A stretch of DNA of 64,000 bases from Vibrio sp. RE86 (GTDB lineage Bacteria > Pseudomonadota > Gammaproteobacteria > Enterobacterales > Vibrionaceae): NCBI RefSeq assembly GCF_013114545.1, contig NZ_VTXI01000020.1, positions 1 to 64,000 on the forward strand, read 5' to 3'. Each line of letters starts with the position of its first letter. The stretch's first letter is position 1. This document shows positions 8,947 through 17,357 of the stretch, piece after piece. A program made the translations under genes and the position numbers. A model generated the notes under the pieces. It was given only the letters and a program-made list of their open reading frames with translations, searched no databases and was not told the origin of the DNA.

Positions 8947-9468
8947 ATGTCTGTATTACAAGTATTAACATTCCCAGATGATCGTCTTCGCACCGTGGCA
9001 AAGCCAGTAGAAGAAGTGACACCTGAGATTCAAAAGTTCGTTGATGACATGATTGAAACCATGTACGACGAAGAAGGGATCGGTCTTGCGGCAACGCAGG
9101 TTGATTTCCACCAACGTATTGTTGTTATCGATATTTCTGAGACCCGTGACGAGCCAATGGTTCTGATCAACCCAGAAATCATCGAAAAGCGCGGTGAAGA
9201 TGGCATCGAAGAAGGCTGTCTGTCCGTACCAGGTGCACGTGCACTGGTTTCTCGTGCAGCGGAAGTAACAGTGAAAGCACTTAACCGTGATGGTGAAGAG
9301 TACACATTTGAAGCCGACGACCTATTGGCTATCTGTGTACAGCATGAGCTTGACCACTTAGAAGGCAAACTGTTTGTAGATTACCTTTCGCCTCTAAAAC
9401 GTAAGCGTATTCAAGATAAGCTCGCTAAGATCAAGCGCTTTAACGAGAAGAACGCAAACAAAGCCTAA
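8947..9468 (+). CDS. def: peptide deformylase
   Basis: Def removes the formyl group from the N-terminal Met of new proteins. The 173-residue enzyme has all three signature motifs: GIGLAATQ (44-51), EGCLSVP with metal ligand Cys91, and HELDH (133-137) with two His ligands and the catalytic Glu. The frame opens at 8872, but ATG 8947 gives the family N-terminus MSVLQVLTFPD. It is followed by fmt, which adds the formyl group to Met-tRNA. Confidence 0.96.
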   Translation: MSVLQVLTFPDDRLRTVAKPVEEVTPEIQKFVDDMIETMYDEEGIGLAATQVDFHQRIVVIDISETRDEPMVLINPEIIEKRGEDGIEEGCLSVPGARALVSRAAEVTVKALNRDGEEYTFEADDLLAICVQHELDHLEGKLFVDYLSPLKRKRIQDKLAKIKRFNEKNANKA

Positions 9469-9494
9469 CCGCTAATCAATAGAAGGAAGGTACC

Positions 9495-10442
9495 TTGAGC
9501 AAACCTTTGAAAATTGTTTTTGCTGGTACTCCGGATTTCGCCGCCCGTCACTTGGCGGCGTTGTTGTCTTCGGAGCATGATGTTATCGCTGTTTACACAC
9601 AGCCAGATCGTCCAGCAGGTCGCGGTAAAAAACTCACCGCTAGCCCAGTAAAAAACATCGCCCTAGAGCATGACATCCCTGTTTACCAACCAGAAAACTT
9701 TAAGTCTGATGAAGCAAAACAAGAGCTTGCAGATTTAAACGCAGACCTCATGGTGGTTGTGGCGTATGGCTTACTGCTTCCTCAAGCGGTTCTAGATACA
9801 CCTAAGCTGGGTTGTATCAATGTTCATGGTTCAATTCTGCCACGCTGGCGTGGTGCGGCGCCAATCCAACGTTCAATTTGGGCAGGAGACAAAGAGACAG
9901 GTGTCACCATCATGCAGATGGACATCGGTCTAGATACTGGCGACATGCTGAAAATCGCGACTCTGCCTATCGAATCAACGGACACCAGTGCCACTATGTA
10001 TGAAAAGCTCGCGGAGCTTGGCCCTGATGCATTGGTTGAATGTCTTGCTGATATTGCCGAAGGCAACGCTGTGGCGGAAAAGCAAGATGATGAGCTAGCG
10101 AACTACGCCAAAAAGCTGAGCAAAGAAGAAGCACGTATCGACTGGAACGATGACGCTGAACATATCGAGCGCTGCGTTCGTGCTTTCAACCCATGGCCAA
10201 TGAGCCACTTTGAAGCTGCTGATAACAGCATCAAGGTGTGGCAAAGCCGAGTGGATGAGCAAACAACAGATAAGCCTGCTGGTACAATTTTGCAAGCGGA
10301 TAAAACTGGCATCTACATTGCGACTGGTAATGGTGTATTGGTGCTAGAACAACTGCAAGTACCAGGTAAGAAAGCGATGGCCGTTCAAGACATTTTGAAC
10401 TCACGCGCTAGCTGGTTTGAAGTTGGTTCTCAACTCGCTTAA
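9495..10442 (+). CDS. fmt: methionyl-tRNA formyltransferase
   Basis: Fmt transfers a formyl group from 10-formyl-THF to initiator Met-tRNA. The 315-residue protein has the catalytic triad Asn109, His111 and Asp147 (INVHGSILPRWRG, and GLDTGD) and a C-terminal OB-like domain. The start is TTG at 9495, placed 5 bp after a strong GAAGGAAGG; no in-frame ATG gives the conserved N-terminus. It is 26 bp after def and followed by rsmB. Confidence 0.95.
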   Translation: MSKPLKIVFAGTPDFAARHLAALLSSEHDVIAVYTQPDRPAGRGKKLTASPVKNIALEHDIPVYQPENFKSDEAKQELADLNADLMVVVAYGLLLPQAVLDTPKLGCINVHGSILPRWRGAAPIQRSIWAGDKETGVTIMQMDIGLDTGDMLKIATLPIESTDTSATMYEKLAELGPDALVECLADIAEGNAVAEKQDDELANYAKKLSKEEARIDWNDDAEHIERCVRAFNPWPMSHFEAADNSIKVWQSRVDEQTTDKPAGTILQADKTGIYIATGNGVLVLEQLQVPGKKAMAVQDILNSRASWFEVGSQLA

Positions 10443-10510
10443 TTTTATCCCGTCAGGGAAACGTACATTTTGAGGGTGGAGACACCCTCCCTTAATTTAA
10501 GGTAATCAAC

Positions 10511-11791
10511 ATGAATGTTCGCGCTGCTGCTGCTAACGTCCTTTTTCAAGTGGTCGATAAAGGCCAATCTCTTTCTCACGCTTTACCTGCTGCCCAAAAA
10601 ACCATAAAGCCTCGTGATCATGCCCTGCTGCAAGAAATTTGCTACGGCGCGCTGCGTTACCTACCTCGCTTGGAATCCATCGCCAATGAATTGATGGATA
10701 ACCCTCTAAAAGGGAAAAAGCGCGTATTCCATCACTTGATTTTAGTGGGAATTTACCAACTGAGCTTTATGCGTATTCCAGCTCATGCCGCCGTTGCAGA
10801 AACCGTAGAAGGGACCAAAACCTTACGAGGTCCAAACCTTAGAGGGTTAATCAATGCTGTTCTGCGTAGTTACTTGCGTGAACAAGAAGCATTAGATGAA
10901 AAAGCGACAAGCCACAGTGCTGGCAAATATGGCCACCCAAACTGGCTGCTAAAAATGCTTCAAGAAAGCTACCCAGATCAGTGGGAGCAACTTGTCGAAG
11001 CGAATAACAGCAAAGCGCCGATGTGGTTGCGTGTAAACCGTCAACACCATACTCGCGATGAATACCTTGAACTGCTGAAAGATGAAAACATTGAATTCAC
11101 TATTCACCCTGAAGCTGACGATGCCATAAAATTGGCTTCGCCATGTGATGTTACTCTACTGCCAGGCTTTAGCCGTGGTTGGGTATCAGTGCAAGATGCA
11201 GCGGCTCAGCTCTCAGTCAACTATCTACAGCCAAAAGATGGTGAACTGATTCTTGATTGCTGTGCAGCACCTGGGGGCAAAACAGCGCACATCCTTGAGC
11301 ACACTGATGACACCGAAGTCGTTGCTATTGATAGCGATCCAAAACGCCTAGACCGTGTATACGACAACTTAGAACGCCTTCAACTGCGTGCCGATGTCAT
11401 TTGTGGTGATGCTCGCTACCCTCAAGAGTGGTGGCAGGGTGAGAAGTTTGACCGCATTTTGCTTGATGCACCTTGTTCAGCGACTGGTGTTATCCGTCGT
11501 CACCCAGATATCAAGTGGTTGCGCCGCGCAAGCGACATTGAAGCACTCGCTCAGCTGCAAAGTGAAATCATGGATGCGATGTGGCAGCAGCTAAAACCAG
11601 GTGGCACTATGGTTTATGCAACTTGCTCGATTACTCCTCAAGAAAACGTCCTTCAGGTAAAAGCCTTTTTAGAACGTACTGATGATGTAACGTTAGTTGG
11701 TTCTGAAATTGATAATCCGGGCCGTCAGATTTTACCTGGCGAAGAGGATATGGATGGCTTCTACTACGCTGTACTAACAAAAAACGCGTAA
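10511..11791 (+). CDS. rsmB: 16S rRNA (cytosine-967-C5) methyltransferase
   Basis: RsmB methylates C967 of 16S rRNA with SAM. The 426-residue protein has an N-terminal NusB-like RNA-binding domain (about 1-135) and a C-terminal methyltransferase domain with the SAM loop DCCAAPGGKTAH (249-260). The two catalytic cysteines are Cys322 (DAPCSATG) and Cys372 (TCS). It follows fmt after 68 bp. A terminator hairpin separates it from trkA. Confidence 0.96.
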   Translation: MNVRAAAANVLFQVVDKGQSLSHALPAAQKTIKPRDHALLQEICYGALRYLPRLESIANELMDNPLKGKKRVFHHLILVGIYQLSFMRIPAHAAVAETVEGTKTLRGPNLRGLINAVLRSYLREQEALDEKATSHSAGKYGHPNWLLKMLQESYPDQWEQLVEANNSKAPMWLRVNRQHHTRDEYLELLKDENIEFTIHPEADDAIKLASPCDVTLLPGFSRGWVSVQDAAAQLSVNYLQPKDGELILDCCAAPGGKTAHILEHTDDTEVVAIDSDPKRLDRVYDNLERLQLRADVICGDARYPQEWWQGEKFDRILLDAPCSATGVIRRHPDIKWLRRASDIEALAQLQSEIMDAMWQQLKPGGTMVYATCSITPQENVLQVKAFLERTDDVTLVGSEIDNPGRQILPGEEDMDGFYYAVLTKNA

Positions 11792-11803
11792 TTTTAAAGT
11801 TAT

Positions 11804-11830
11804 AGGCGGTGGCATTGGCTACCGCCTTTT
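11804..11830 (+). terminator. rho-independent terminator after rsmB
   Basis: A 10-bp stem (11804-11813 with 11818-11827, one G-T pair) with an ATTG loop is followed by TTTT. It lies just before the trkA ribosome-binding site, so trkA may be partly expressed by read-through. Confidence 0.75.
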
Positions 11831-11853
11831 CAGTAGTTAAACGAGAGAAATGT

Positions 11854-13230
11854 ATGAAAATCATTATTCTTGGTGCAGGTCAGGTTGGCGGCACACTGGC
11901 AGAGAATCTGGTTGGTGAAAACAACGACATCACCATCGTTGATAGAAACAGTGATCGTCTGCGCGAACTGCAAGATAAATATGATTTACGTGTTGTAAAT
12001 GGCTACGCCAGTCACCCTGATGTGCTGCGTGAGGCGGGCGCTCAAGATGCTGACATGCTGGTCGCCGTAACCAATATGGATGAAACCAATATGGCTGCTT
12101 GCCAAGTGGCTTTCTCTCTGTTTAACACACCGAACCGAATTGCTCGTATTCGCTCTCCGCAATACCTTGCCGAAAAAGAAGCACTATTCCAGTCGGGCGC
12201 AGTGCCTGTCGACCACCTAATCGCACCTGAAGAGTTGGTCACAAGCTACATTGAACGTTTAATCCAATACCCTGGCGCATTGCAGGTGGTCAGTTTTGCT
12301 GAGCAAAAAGTCAGCCTAGTCGCAGTAAAAGCCTATTATGGTGGTCCATTGGTAGGTAACGCACTGTCAGCACTGCGCGAGCACATGCCACACATTGATA
12401 CCCGTGTTGCAGCGATTTTCCGCCAAGGTCGCCCTATTCGCCCACAAGGCACAACCATCATTGAAGCCGATGACGAAGTCTTCTTCGTTGCGGCGAGTAA
12501 CCACATTCGCTCGGTAATGAGTGAACTGCAACGTCTCGAGAAGCCATACCGACGAATTATGATTGTTGGCGGTGGTAACATCGGTGCAAGTTTGGCCCGT
12601 CGCCTTGAACAATCCTACAGCGTCAAACTGATTGAACGCAGCTACCAACGCGCTGAAAAGCTCTCGGAAGAGTTAGAAAACACCATCGTATTTTGTGGTG
12701 ACGCCGCTGACCAAGAGCTACTGGTTGAAGAGAACATCGACCAAGTTGATGTGTTTATCGCCCTAACCAACGAAGACGAAACCAACATCATGTCTGCTAT
12801 GTTGGCAAAACGCATGGGCGCCAAAAAGGTTATGGTGCTCATCCAACGCGGTGCTTACGTAGACCTCGTACAGGGTGGCGTTATTGATGTGGCGATCTCT
12901 CCTCAGCAAGCGACCATTTCTGCCTTGCTGACTCACGTTCGCCGAGCGGACATCGTTAACGTATCATCACTACGCCGTGGCGCGGCTGAAGCGATCGAAG
13001 CGATTGCCCATGGTGATGAGACAACATCGAAAGTGGTTGGCCGAGCAATTGGCGACATCAAACTACCACCAGGTACCACCATTGGTGCCATCGTACGTGG
13101 TGAGGAAGTGTTAATTGCCCATGACCGCACCGTTATCGAGCAAGACGATCACGTTGTGATGTTCCTCGTCGACAAGAAATACGTGCCAGACGTCGAAGCG
13201 CTATTCCAACCGAGTCCGTTCTTCTTGTAA
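11854..13230 (+). CDS. trkA: Trk potassium transporter regulatory subunit TrkA
   Basis: TrkA is the cytoplasmic NAD(H)/ATP-binding gating ring of the Trk K+ uptake system. The 458-residue protein is two tandem RCK units: Rossmann loops GAGQVG (7-12) and GGGNIG (239-244), each followed by a TrkA-C subdomain. The open frame begins at 11809 inside the terminator; ATG 11854 gives the family start MKIIILGAG. Its partner trkH begins 9 bp after the stop, giving a complete TrkAH pair. Confidence 0.96.
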   Translation: MKIIILGAGQVGGTLAENLVGENNDITIVDRNSDRLRELQDKYDLRVVNGYASHPDVLREAGAQDADMLVAVTNMDETNMAACQVAFSLFNTPNRIARIRSPQYLAEKEALFQSGAVPVDHLIAPEELVTSYIERLIQYPGALQVVSFAEQKVSLVAVKAYYGGPLVGNALSALREHMPHIDTRVAAIFRQGRPIRPQGTTIIEADDEVFFVAASNHIRSVMSELQRLEKPYRRIMIVGGGNIGASLARRLEQSYSVKLIERSYQRAEKLSEELENTIVFCGDAADQELLVEENIDQVDVFIALTNEDETNIMSAMLAKRMGAKKVMVLIQRGAYVDLVQGGVIDVAISPQQATISALLTHVRRADIVNVSSLRRGAAEAIEAIAHGDETTSKVVGRAIGDIKLPPGTTIGAIVRGEEVLIAHDRTVIEQDDHVVMFLVDKKYVPDVEALFQPSPFFL

Positions 13231-13239
13231 GGCACTCTT

Positions 13240-14685
13240 ATGGTCAACTTCCGTCCTGTACTGTTTGTTATAGGGTTAGTGCTATCAAAACTAGCCCTAT
13301 TTATGTACGTTCCGACATTAGTCGCTTTCATTACTGGTACTTCTGGCTTTTTAGAGTTTGGCCAAGCGGTCATCATTACCCACCTTGCAGCCTTTGCCTG
13401 TTTAACCATAGGTAGAACCAAAGCCTTCAAGCTCAGTGTTCGGGATATGTTCCTGATCACCAGCTTGGTATGGACTATCGCCAGTGCCTTTGCTGCGCTG
13501 CCCTTTGTCTTCATCAACCATATCAGCTTTACTGACGCCTACTTTGAAACCATGTCAGGCATTACCACCACAGGCTCTACGGTCCTGAGTGGTTTAGACA
13601 ATATGGCTCCAAGTATCTTGTTATGGCGCTCGATCTTACAATGGCTTGGTGGCATTGGTTTTATCGTCATGGCCGTGGCAGTTCTACCGATGCTCAACGT
13701 CGGTGGTATGAAGCTCTTCCACACCGAGTCATCAGACTGGTCAGATAAAAGTAGCCCAAGAGCCAAAACCGTCGCCAAGAATATCGTCACCGTCTATTTG
13801 GTCCTGACTGGGTTATGTATGCTCGCTTACCTTGCAACGGGTATGACGATGTTTGAGGCGATCAACCACTCATTCACAACCTTGTCGACTGGCGGATACT
13901 CGACTTCTGACGGCTCGATGAACCATTTTGCCAACTCTGCACATTGGGTAGCGACACTGTTTATGTTCTTCGGTGGTTTACCCTTCCTGCTGTTTGTCGC
14001 CGCCCTAAGAAAGCGCCGTTTGGATGAACTCGTCAACGATGCCCAAGTGCGAGGATTTACTTATCTGTTTCTTGTCAGCAGCCTTATTATCTCAGCTTGG
14101 TTGGTGATCCGCGATGGCTACACCATTCTAGATGCCCTTAGAGTGTCGATGTTTAATATTGTCTCCGTCGTAACGACAACAGGCTTTGGCTTGGAAGACT
14201 TCACGGCATGGGGCGCGCTGCCGACTACGCTATTTGCTTTCTTAATGATGGCGGGCGCGTGTTCAGGCTCTACCTCTGGCGGGATAAAAGTATTCCGTTT
14301 TCAGATTGCGATTACCCTACTCAATAAACAGATGATGCGGTTGATTCACCCATCAGGAGTCTTTGTTCAGCGCTACAACCAACGCCCTGTTAACGATGAT
14401 ATCGTGCGTTCGGTCGTTGCGTTTGGCCTCACTTTCTTTATCACCATTATCGCAGTTGCGGGTGGGTTGAGTGCGATGGGGCTTGATCCTATCACTAGTA
14501 TCTCAGGGGCGATCACAGCCGTCGCTAACGTTGGCCCAGGAATGGGCAGTGTGATCGGCCCAACGGGTAACTTTGCCCCTCTGCCCGACGCAGCAAAATG
14601 GCTACTAAGCTTAGGTATGTTAATGGGCCGACTAGAGATACTGACACTACTAGTTTTGTTCTTCCCTGCTTTCTGGCGACGCTAA
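13240..14685 (+). CDS. trkH: Trk potassium uptake protein TrkH/TrkG family
   Basis: TrkH is the inner-membrane K+ channel subunit gated by TrkA. The 481-residue protein is strongly hydrophobic with about ten membrane segments. Four selectivity-filter-like loops are visible: TTTGSTVL (about 108-115), STGGYSTSDG (about 216-225), TTTGFGLED (about 312-320) and the region near VANVGPGMGS (about 429-438). It directly follows trkA. The DUF3157 gene begins 9 bp later and may be in the same transcript. Confidence 0.95.
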   Translation: MVNFRPVLFVIGLVLSKLALFMYVPTLVAFITGTSGFLEFGQAVIITHLAAFACLTIGRTKAFKLSVRDMFLITSLVWTIASAFAALPFVFINHISFTDAYFETMSGITTTGSTVLSGLDNMAPSILLWRSILQWLGGIGFIVMAVAVLPMLNVGGMKLFHTESSDWSDKSSPRAKTVAKNIVTVYLVLTGLCMLAYLATGMTMFEAINHSFTTLSTGGYSTSDGSMNHFANSAHWVATLFMFFGGLPFLLFVAALRKRRLDELVNDAQVRGFTYLFLVSSLIISAWLVIRDGYTILDALRVSMFNIVSVVTTTGFGLEDFTAWGALPTTLFAFLMMAGACSGSTSGGIKVFRFQIAITLLNKQMMRLIHPSGVFVQRYNQRPVNDDIVRSVVAFGLTFFITIIAVAGGLSAMGLDPITSISGAITAVANVGPGMGSVIGPTGNFAPLPDAAKWLLSLGMLMGRLEILTLLVLFFPAFWRR

Positions 14686-14694
14686 GGATTTTAC

Positions 14695-15261
14695 ATGAAA
14701 CCAATTATCGCTCTGTGTGGCTTGATGGCCACCAGCCAACTGTTTGCTGCGCAAGTGCTTACCTTAGATGATGGCCGACAGGTTCAGCTTAATGACGACT
14801 TTACGTGGCAATACGTTGTTAAAGAGAAATACGCCACAGAAGCCAACACAACAGAGGCGACTCAAGCCACACCACTTGCTGCTATTCCTGTGGTGACCAA
14901 AAGCATCGGTACGTTGGTTGAAGTTGGAAGCAAGAAAGCGACGTTGCAATTATCCGACTCTGGTGTAGATATCCTACTTGGGGCGACCCAATACCAAGAT
15001 GGGCAGTTGGTTATTCCAACGTCGATTACCAACCAAAGTCGTCTATCCGTGGTGAGTATTGAGCTGCACGTTGAAGTGCTCGATATATCTGGGCAAAAAC
15101 TTGCTGAAGAGAAAGTGAAAATTTGGTCATCAATCAAACGAATGGCTGATACCTACCTGAGACCAGAGCAGATTGTGCAAGGCAAGCCGATACTGATTGA
15201 CGTTGAACAAGAACAGCAATACCAGATCAACGCCAAAGTGTCAGAAATTGAAACGCGTTAA
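14695..15261 (+). CDS. DUF3157 family protein
   Basis: This 188-residue protein has a signal peptide (cleavage after about residue 18, LFA-AQ) and a short DGRQVQLNDDFTWQYV motif typical of this Vibrio family. It is predicted to be periplasmic. The C-terminal part, about residues 60-185, is beta-strand rich. No function is known to me. It starts 9 bp after trkH and its last 4 bases overlap the end of convergent trhA. Confidence 0.8.
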   Translation: MKPIIALCGLMATSQLFAAQVLTLDDGRQVQLNDDFTWQYVVKEKYATEANTTEATQATPLAAIPVVTKSIGTLVEVGSKKATLQLSDSGVDILLGATQYQDGQLVIPTSITNQSRLSVVSIELHVEVLDISGQKLAEEKVKIWSSIKRMADTYLRPEQIVQGKPILIDVEQEQQYQINAKVSEIETR

Positions 15262-15932
15262 ATCGGCTCTACATAGAGATAAATAGCGAAGAAATGACAA
15301 GCGCATCCTGCTAATACAAACCCATGCCATATCGCATGATTGTATGGGATGCGTTTCGCGACATAGAAAATCACGCCTAACGAGTAAATCACCCCACCTA
15401 AAGCCAGCAGAGTTAAGCCTTCAACAGATAGATTTAACGCTAATTGGTAAATCACGATCAGTGATAACCAGCCCATCGTCAGATACGTCACTAAAGACAG
15501 CTTTTTAAAGCGATAAACAAACGCTAGCTTCATCACAATGCCAAACAGCGCAATCGCCCAGATAACGCCCATAAGGCCAAGTGCCAAGGGGGTGCGCAGC
15601 GTCACCAACAAAAATGGCGTGTAGCTTCCCGCAATCAGTAAATAGATTGCGCAGTGATCAAAAGTTTTGAGGGCACGTTTGGCTTTCGGTGATGGAATCG
15701 CATGGTAGAGCGTCGAGGCTAAAAACAGCAGAATCATGCTGCCACCATACACACTCATACTCACCAATGTCATGGTGTCTGCGTTGTGCTCATTGGCTTT
15801 GATGAGCAACAGAACCAAGCCCACCACACTTAGCACCATTCCTAAAGCATGGGTCAGCGTATTGGCAAACTCTTCTTTGACACTATATTCGGCAGTAGGG
15901 TTAGCAGACATGCGTGCGATACTCTTGAGCAA
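15258..15932 (-). CDS. trhA: hemolysin III family (TrhA/YqfA) membrane protein
   Basis: This 224-residue protein has seven predicted membrane segments and the PAQR/hemolysin III pattern: SVKEEFANTLTHALG near the N-terminus, STLYHA near residue 77, FDHCAIYLLIAGSYTPF (about 90-106) and HAIWHGFVLAGCACHFF (about 198-214). The Asp and His residues in these motifs form the likely metal site. In E. coli the homologue affects membrane energetics; haemolytic activity should not be assumed from the name. Confidence 0.88.
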   Translation of the reverse strand: MLKSIARMSANPTAEYSVKEEFANTLTHALGMVLSVVGLVLLLIKANEHNADTMTLVSMSVYGGSMILLFLASTLYHAIPSPKAKRALKTFDHCAIYLLIAGSYTPFLLVTLRTPLALGLMGVIWAIALFGIVMKLAFVYRFKKLSLVTYLTMGWLSLIVIYQLALNLSVEGLTLLALGGVIYSLGVIFYVAKRIPYNHAIWHGFVLAGCACHFFAIYLYVEPI

Positions 15933-16002
15933 AATTTGAATAATTACTCAAGAGTATTACACATTAAGCGTACACTTGTAAGCTGAAAAGATTAATTTTA
16001 CG

Positions 16003-16800
16003 TTAAGAGTGTTTGTCTAAGTACTCTAATACTTGCTTGCCTGCCTCTTCGGCTGCGGTATGCAAAGGGATAGCCAGTTGACGTTTAAGCTGCCCAACGC
16101 CAAGTAAGCTGGCCAACATCCCTTTTGCCCCTTCACGGTGGCGATCGATTTCAAACCACATTTGCAGTTCGTCATCACTGCGATAGGCAACCACTTCTAA
16201 TTCTCGCCAGCGACCATGGAACGGTCCTGTGGTCGGAACGAATTCGAACTCTTGTACAAAAGGCATCGCAAAGCCGTCTACCTCTTCACACTCAACTTGG
16301 CGAATACGTAGCCCTTGCTCTTCTAAAGCAGTAAAGATGCCGTCTAACAATGGATCGGGGCGGACAGTCAAAATATCTTTGTCTGTTGGATCTTTTGCCA
16401 TCGCGATATCAAGCCCTGTTTCAAGCCACACTTTCGAATCACCAATCGTGACTGGCGTATTCCATGGCACATCGAGTTCGACTTCAAAGTCTCGAGTCTC
16501 CCCAGGGTTGATCGTAAAAGCATAAGGCAGTGACCACTGGGCAAGCACATAGCTGGCTGGCACGCGGCGCATGCGCCCTGCGGTGTGCTTGCTTTTATCG
16601 TGGTCAGCAGGCACTTCTTTGATATAACGACAATAAAGTTTGAGATCGATGTTATCGATCTCTTGGGCTGTAGAGCCGCCATAAACATGAATGGTGATGC
16701 CTACCTTTTTTCCCGGATACAGCACTTCTTGCTGCAACACGGAGTCCACCTTAGCGGAACCAATACCAAAACTGGCCAGGGTTTTCTTAAACAACGACAT
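16003..16800 (-). CDS. Spo0M-like sporulation-control family protein
   Basis: This 265-residue protein resembles the Spo0M family: an N-terminal arrestin-like beta-sandwich (about 1-130) and a beta-rich C-terminal half with a FHGRWRELEV segment. There is no signal peptide, so it is probably cytoplasmic. The family name comes from Bacillus; Vibrio does not sporulate and the role here is unknown. It is monocistronic and divergent from the next ORFs; AGGAGGTAGCT precedes the ATG, a strong ribosome-binding site. Confidence 0.85.
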   Translation of the reverse strand: MSLFKKTLASFGIGSAKVDSVLQQEVLYPGKKVGITIHVYGGSTAQEIDNIDLKLYCRYIKEVPADHDKSKHTAGRMRRVPASYVLAQWSLPYAFTINPGETRDFEVELDVPWNTPVTIGDSKVWLETGLDIAMAKDPTDKDILTVRPDPLLDGIFTALEEQGLRIRQVECEEVDGFAMPFVQEFEFVPTTGPFHGRWRELEVVAYRSDDELQMWFEIDRHREGAKGMLASLLGVGQLKRQLAIPLHTAAEEAGKQVLEYLDKHS

Positions 16801-16829
16801 AGCTACCTCCTGGGCACAAAAAGATCGGA

Positions 16830-17045
16830 ATGACTTTCATACTAATCTTGTTTGCTGTCTCACTACTACAACTTGCTTCACATAATTGTAGTGAACGAAA
16901 AACGATTAGATATCGATCAATCTCACTGATAATGCTAATCTATTTATTGATATGCGTGCATATCAACATCCTAATTAATTATTTGGATTGGCATAAGCCA
17001 GAAGAGCCAAACTTCAGCAATGAAGCTCAACTCATGATTGATTAG
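16830..17045 (+). CDS. possible small membrane protein, 71 aa
   Basis: This open frame would encode two hydrophobic segments (about 2-16 and 32-51) and a polar C-terminus ending near EAQLMID. The ribosome-binding site is weak (GATCGGA). I recognise no family. Base composition is more AT-rich than nearby genes. It starts 30 bp from the divergent Spo0M-like gene and could be non-coding 5' region. Real expression is uncertain. Confidence 0.3.
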   Translation: MTFILILFAVSLLQLASHNCSERKTIRYRSISLIMLIYLLICVHINILINYLDWHKPEEPNFSNEAQLMID

Positions 17046-17090
17046 GCCATTACATCGGCAATGGATATGCCTGACAGTTCGGTACAATAA

Positions 17091-17258
17091 ATGCGCCCAA
17101 TGACCGTCAGGTTCTCGCACACCAACCGTAGTGCGATGCGCCGCCGCAGTGGCTTTACAGCTGCTCCAGTGGCTAAAAAAACAGCTCCAGCAATGACTTT
17201 GGTTGAACAGAGTGCTGTTATGGCTCCTGCTCCAGCAAAAGTAATTAAGGCAGCTTAA
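17091..17258 (+). CDS. small basic Ala/Pro-rich protein, 55 aa
   Basis: A 56-codon frame starts at ATG 17091 (alternative ATG 17100) and stops at 17258, two bases before a strong terminator. The product has a basic N-terminus (MRPMTVRFSH, then MRRRSG) and an Ala/Pro/Lys-rich C-terminus with repeated AP(A) units; no membrane segment. I recognise no family. No good ribosome-binding site is visible; a 9-codon frame (17061-17090) ends directly at its start. It may be a small protein, a small RNA, or both. Confidence 0.45.
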   Translation: MRPMTVRFSHTNRSAMRRRSGFTAAPVAKKTAPAMTLVEQSAVMAPAPAKVIKAA

Positions 17259-17260
17259 TC

Positions 17261-17290
17261 AAAAGCGCAGTTTTCACTGCGCTTTTTTAT
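17261..17290 (+). terminator. strong rho-independent terminator after the 55-aa ORF
   Basis: An 11-bp perfect stem AAAAGCGCAGT / ACTGCGCTTTT (17261-17271 with 17276-17286) with a TTTC loop runs into a T tract. It marks the 3' end of a short rightward transcript that ends well before the surface-protein gene. Confidence 0.85.
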
Positions 17291-17297
17291 GCTTGTC

Positions 17298-17334
17298 ACA
17301 ACAGCAAACAGAATGGTATTCTGTTTGCTGTTGT
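17298..17334. repeat. perfect 17-bp inverted repeat before the surface-protein gene
   Basis: ACAACAGCAAACAGAAT (17298-17314) is repeated inverted at 17318-17334 with only GGT between. It ends 13 bp before the ribosome-binding site (AGGGA, 17348-17352) of the large gene. There is no T tract after it, so it is not a typical terminator; it could be a protein-binding operator or an mRNA hairpin. Confidence 0.85.
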
Positions 17335-17357
17335 CATTTCTATGTTTAGGGACAAGC

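Noticed and set aside
13149..13517. 122-codon minus-strand frame across the trkA-trkH junction
   Set aside because: It lies antisense to two well-supported genes and shows no family features.
17289..17357. Extension of the giant surface-protein frame to 17289
   Set aside because: It would run through the terminator end and the inverted repeat and give no signal peptide at the N-terminus; ATG 17358 has both a ribosome-binding site and a signal peptide.
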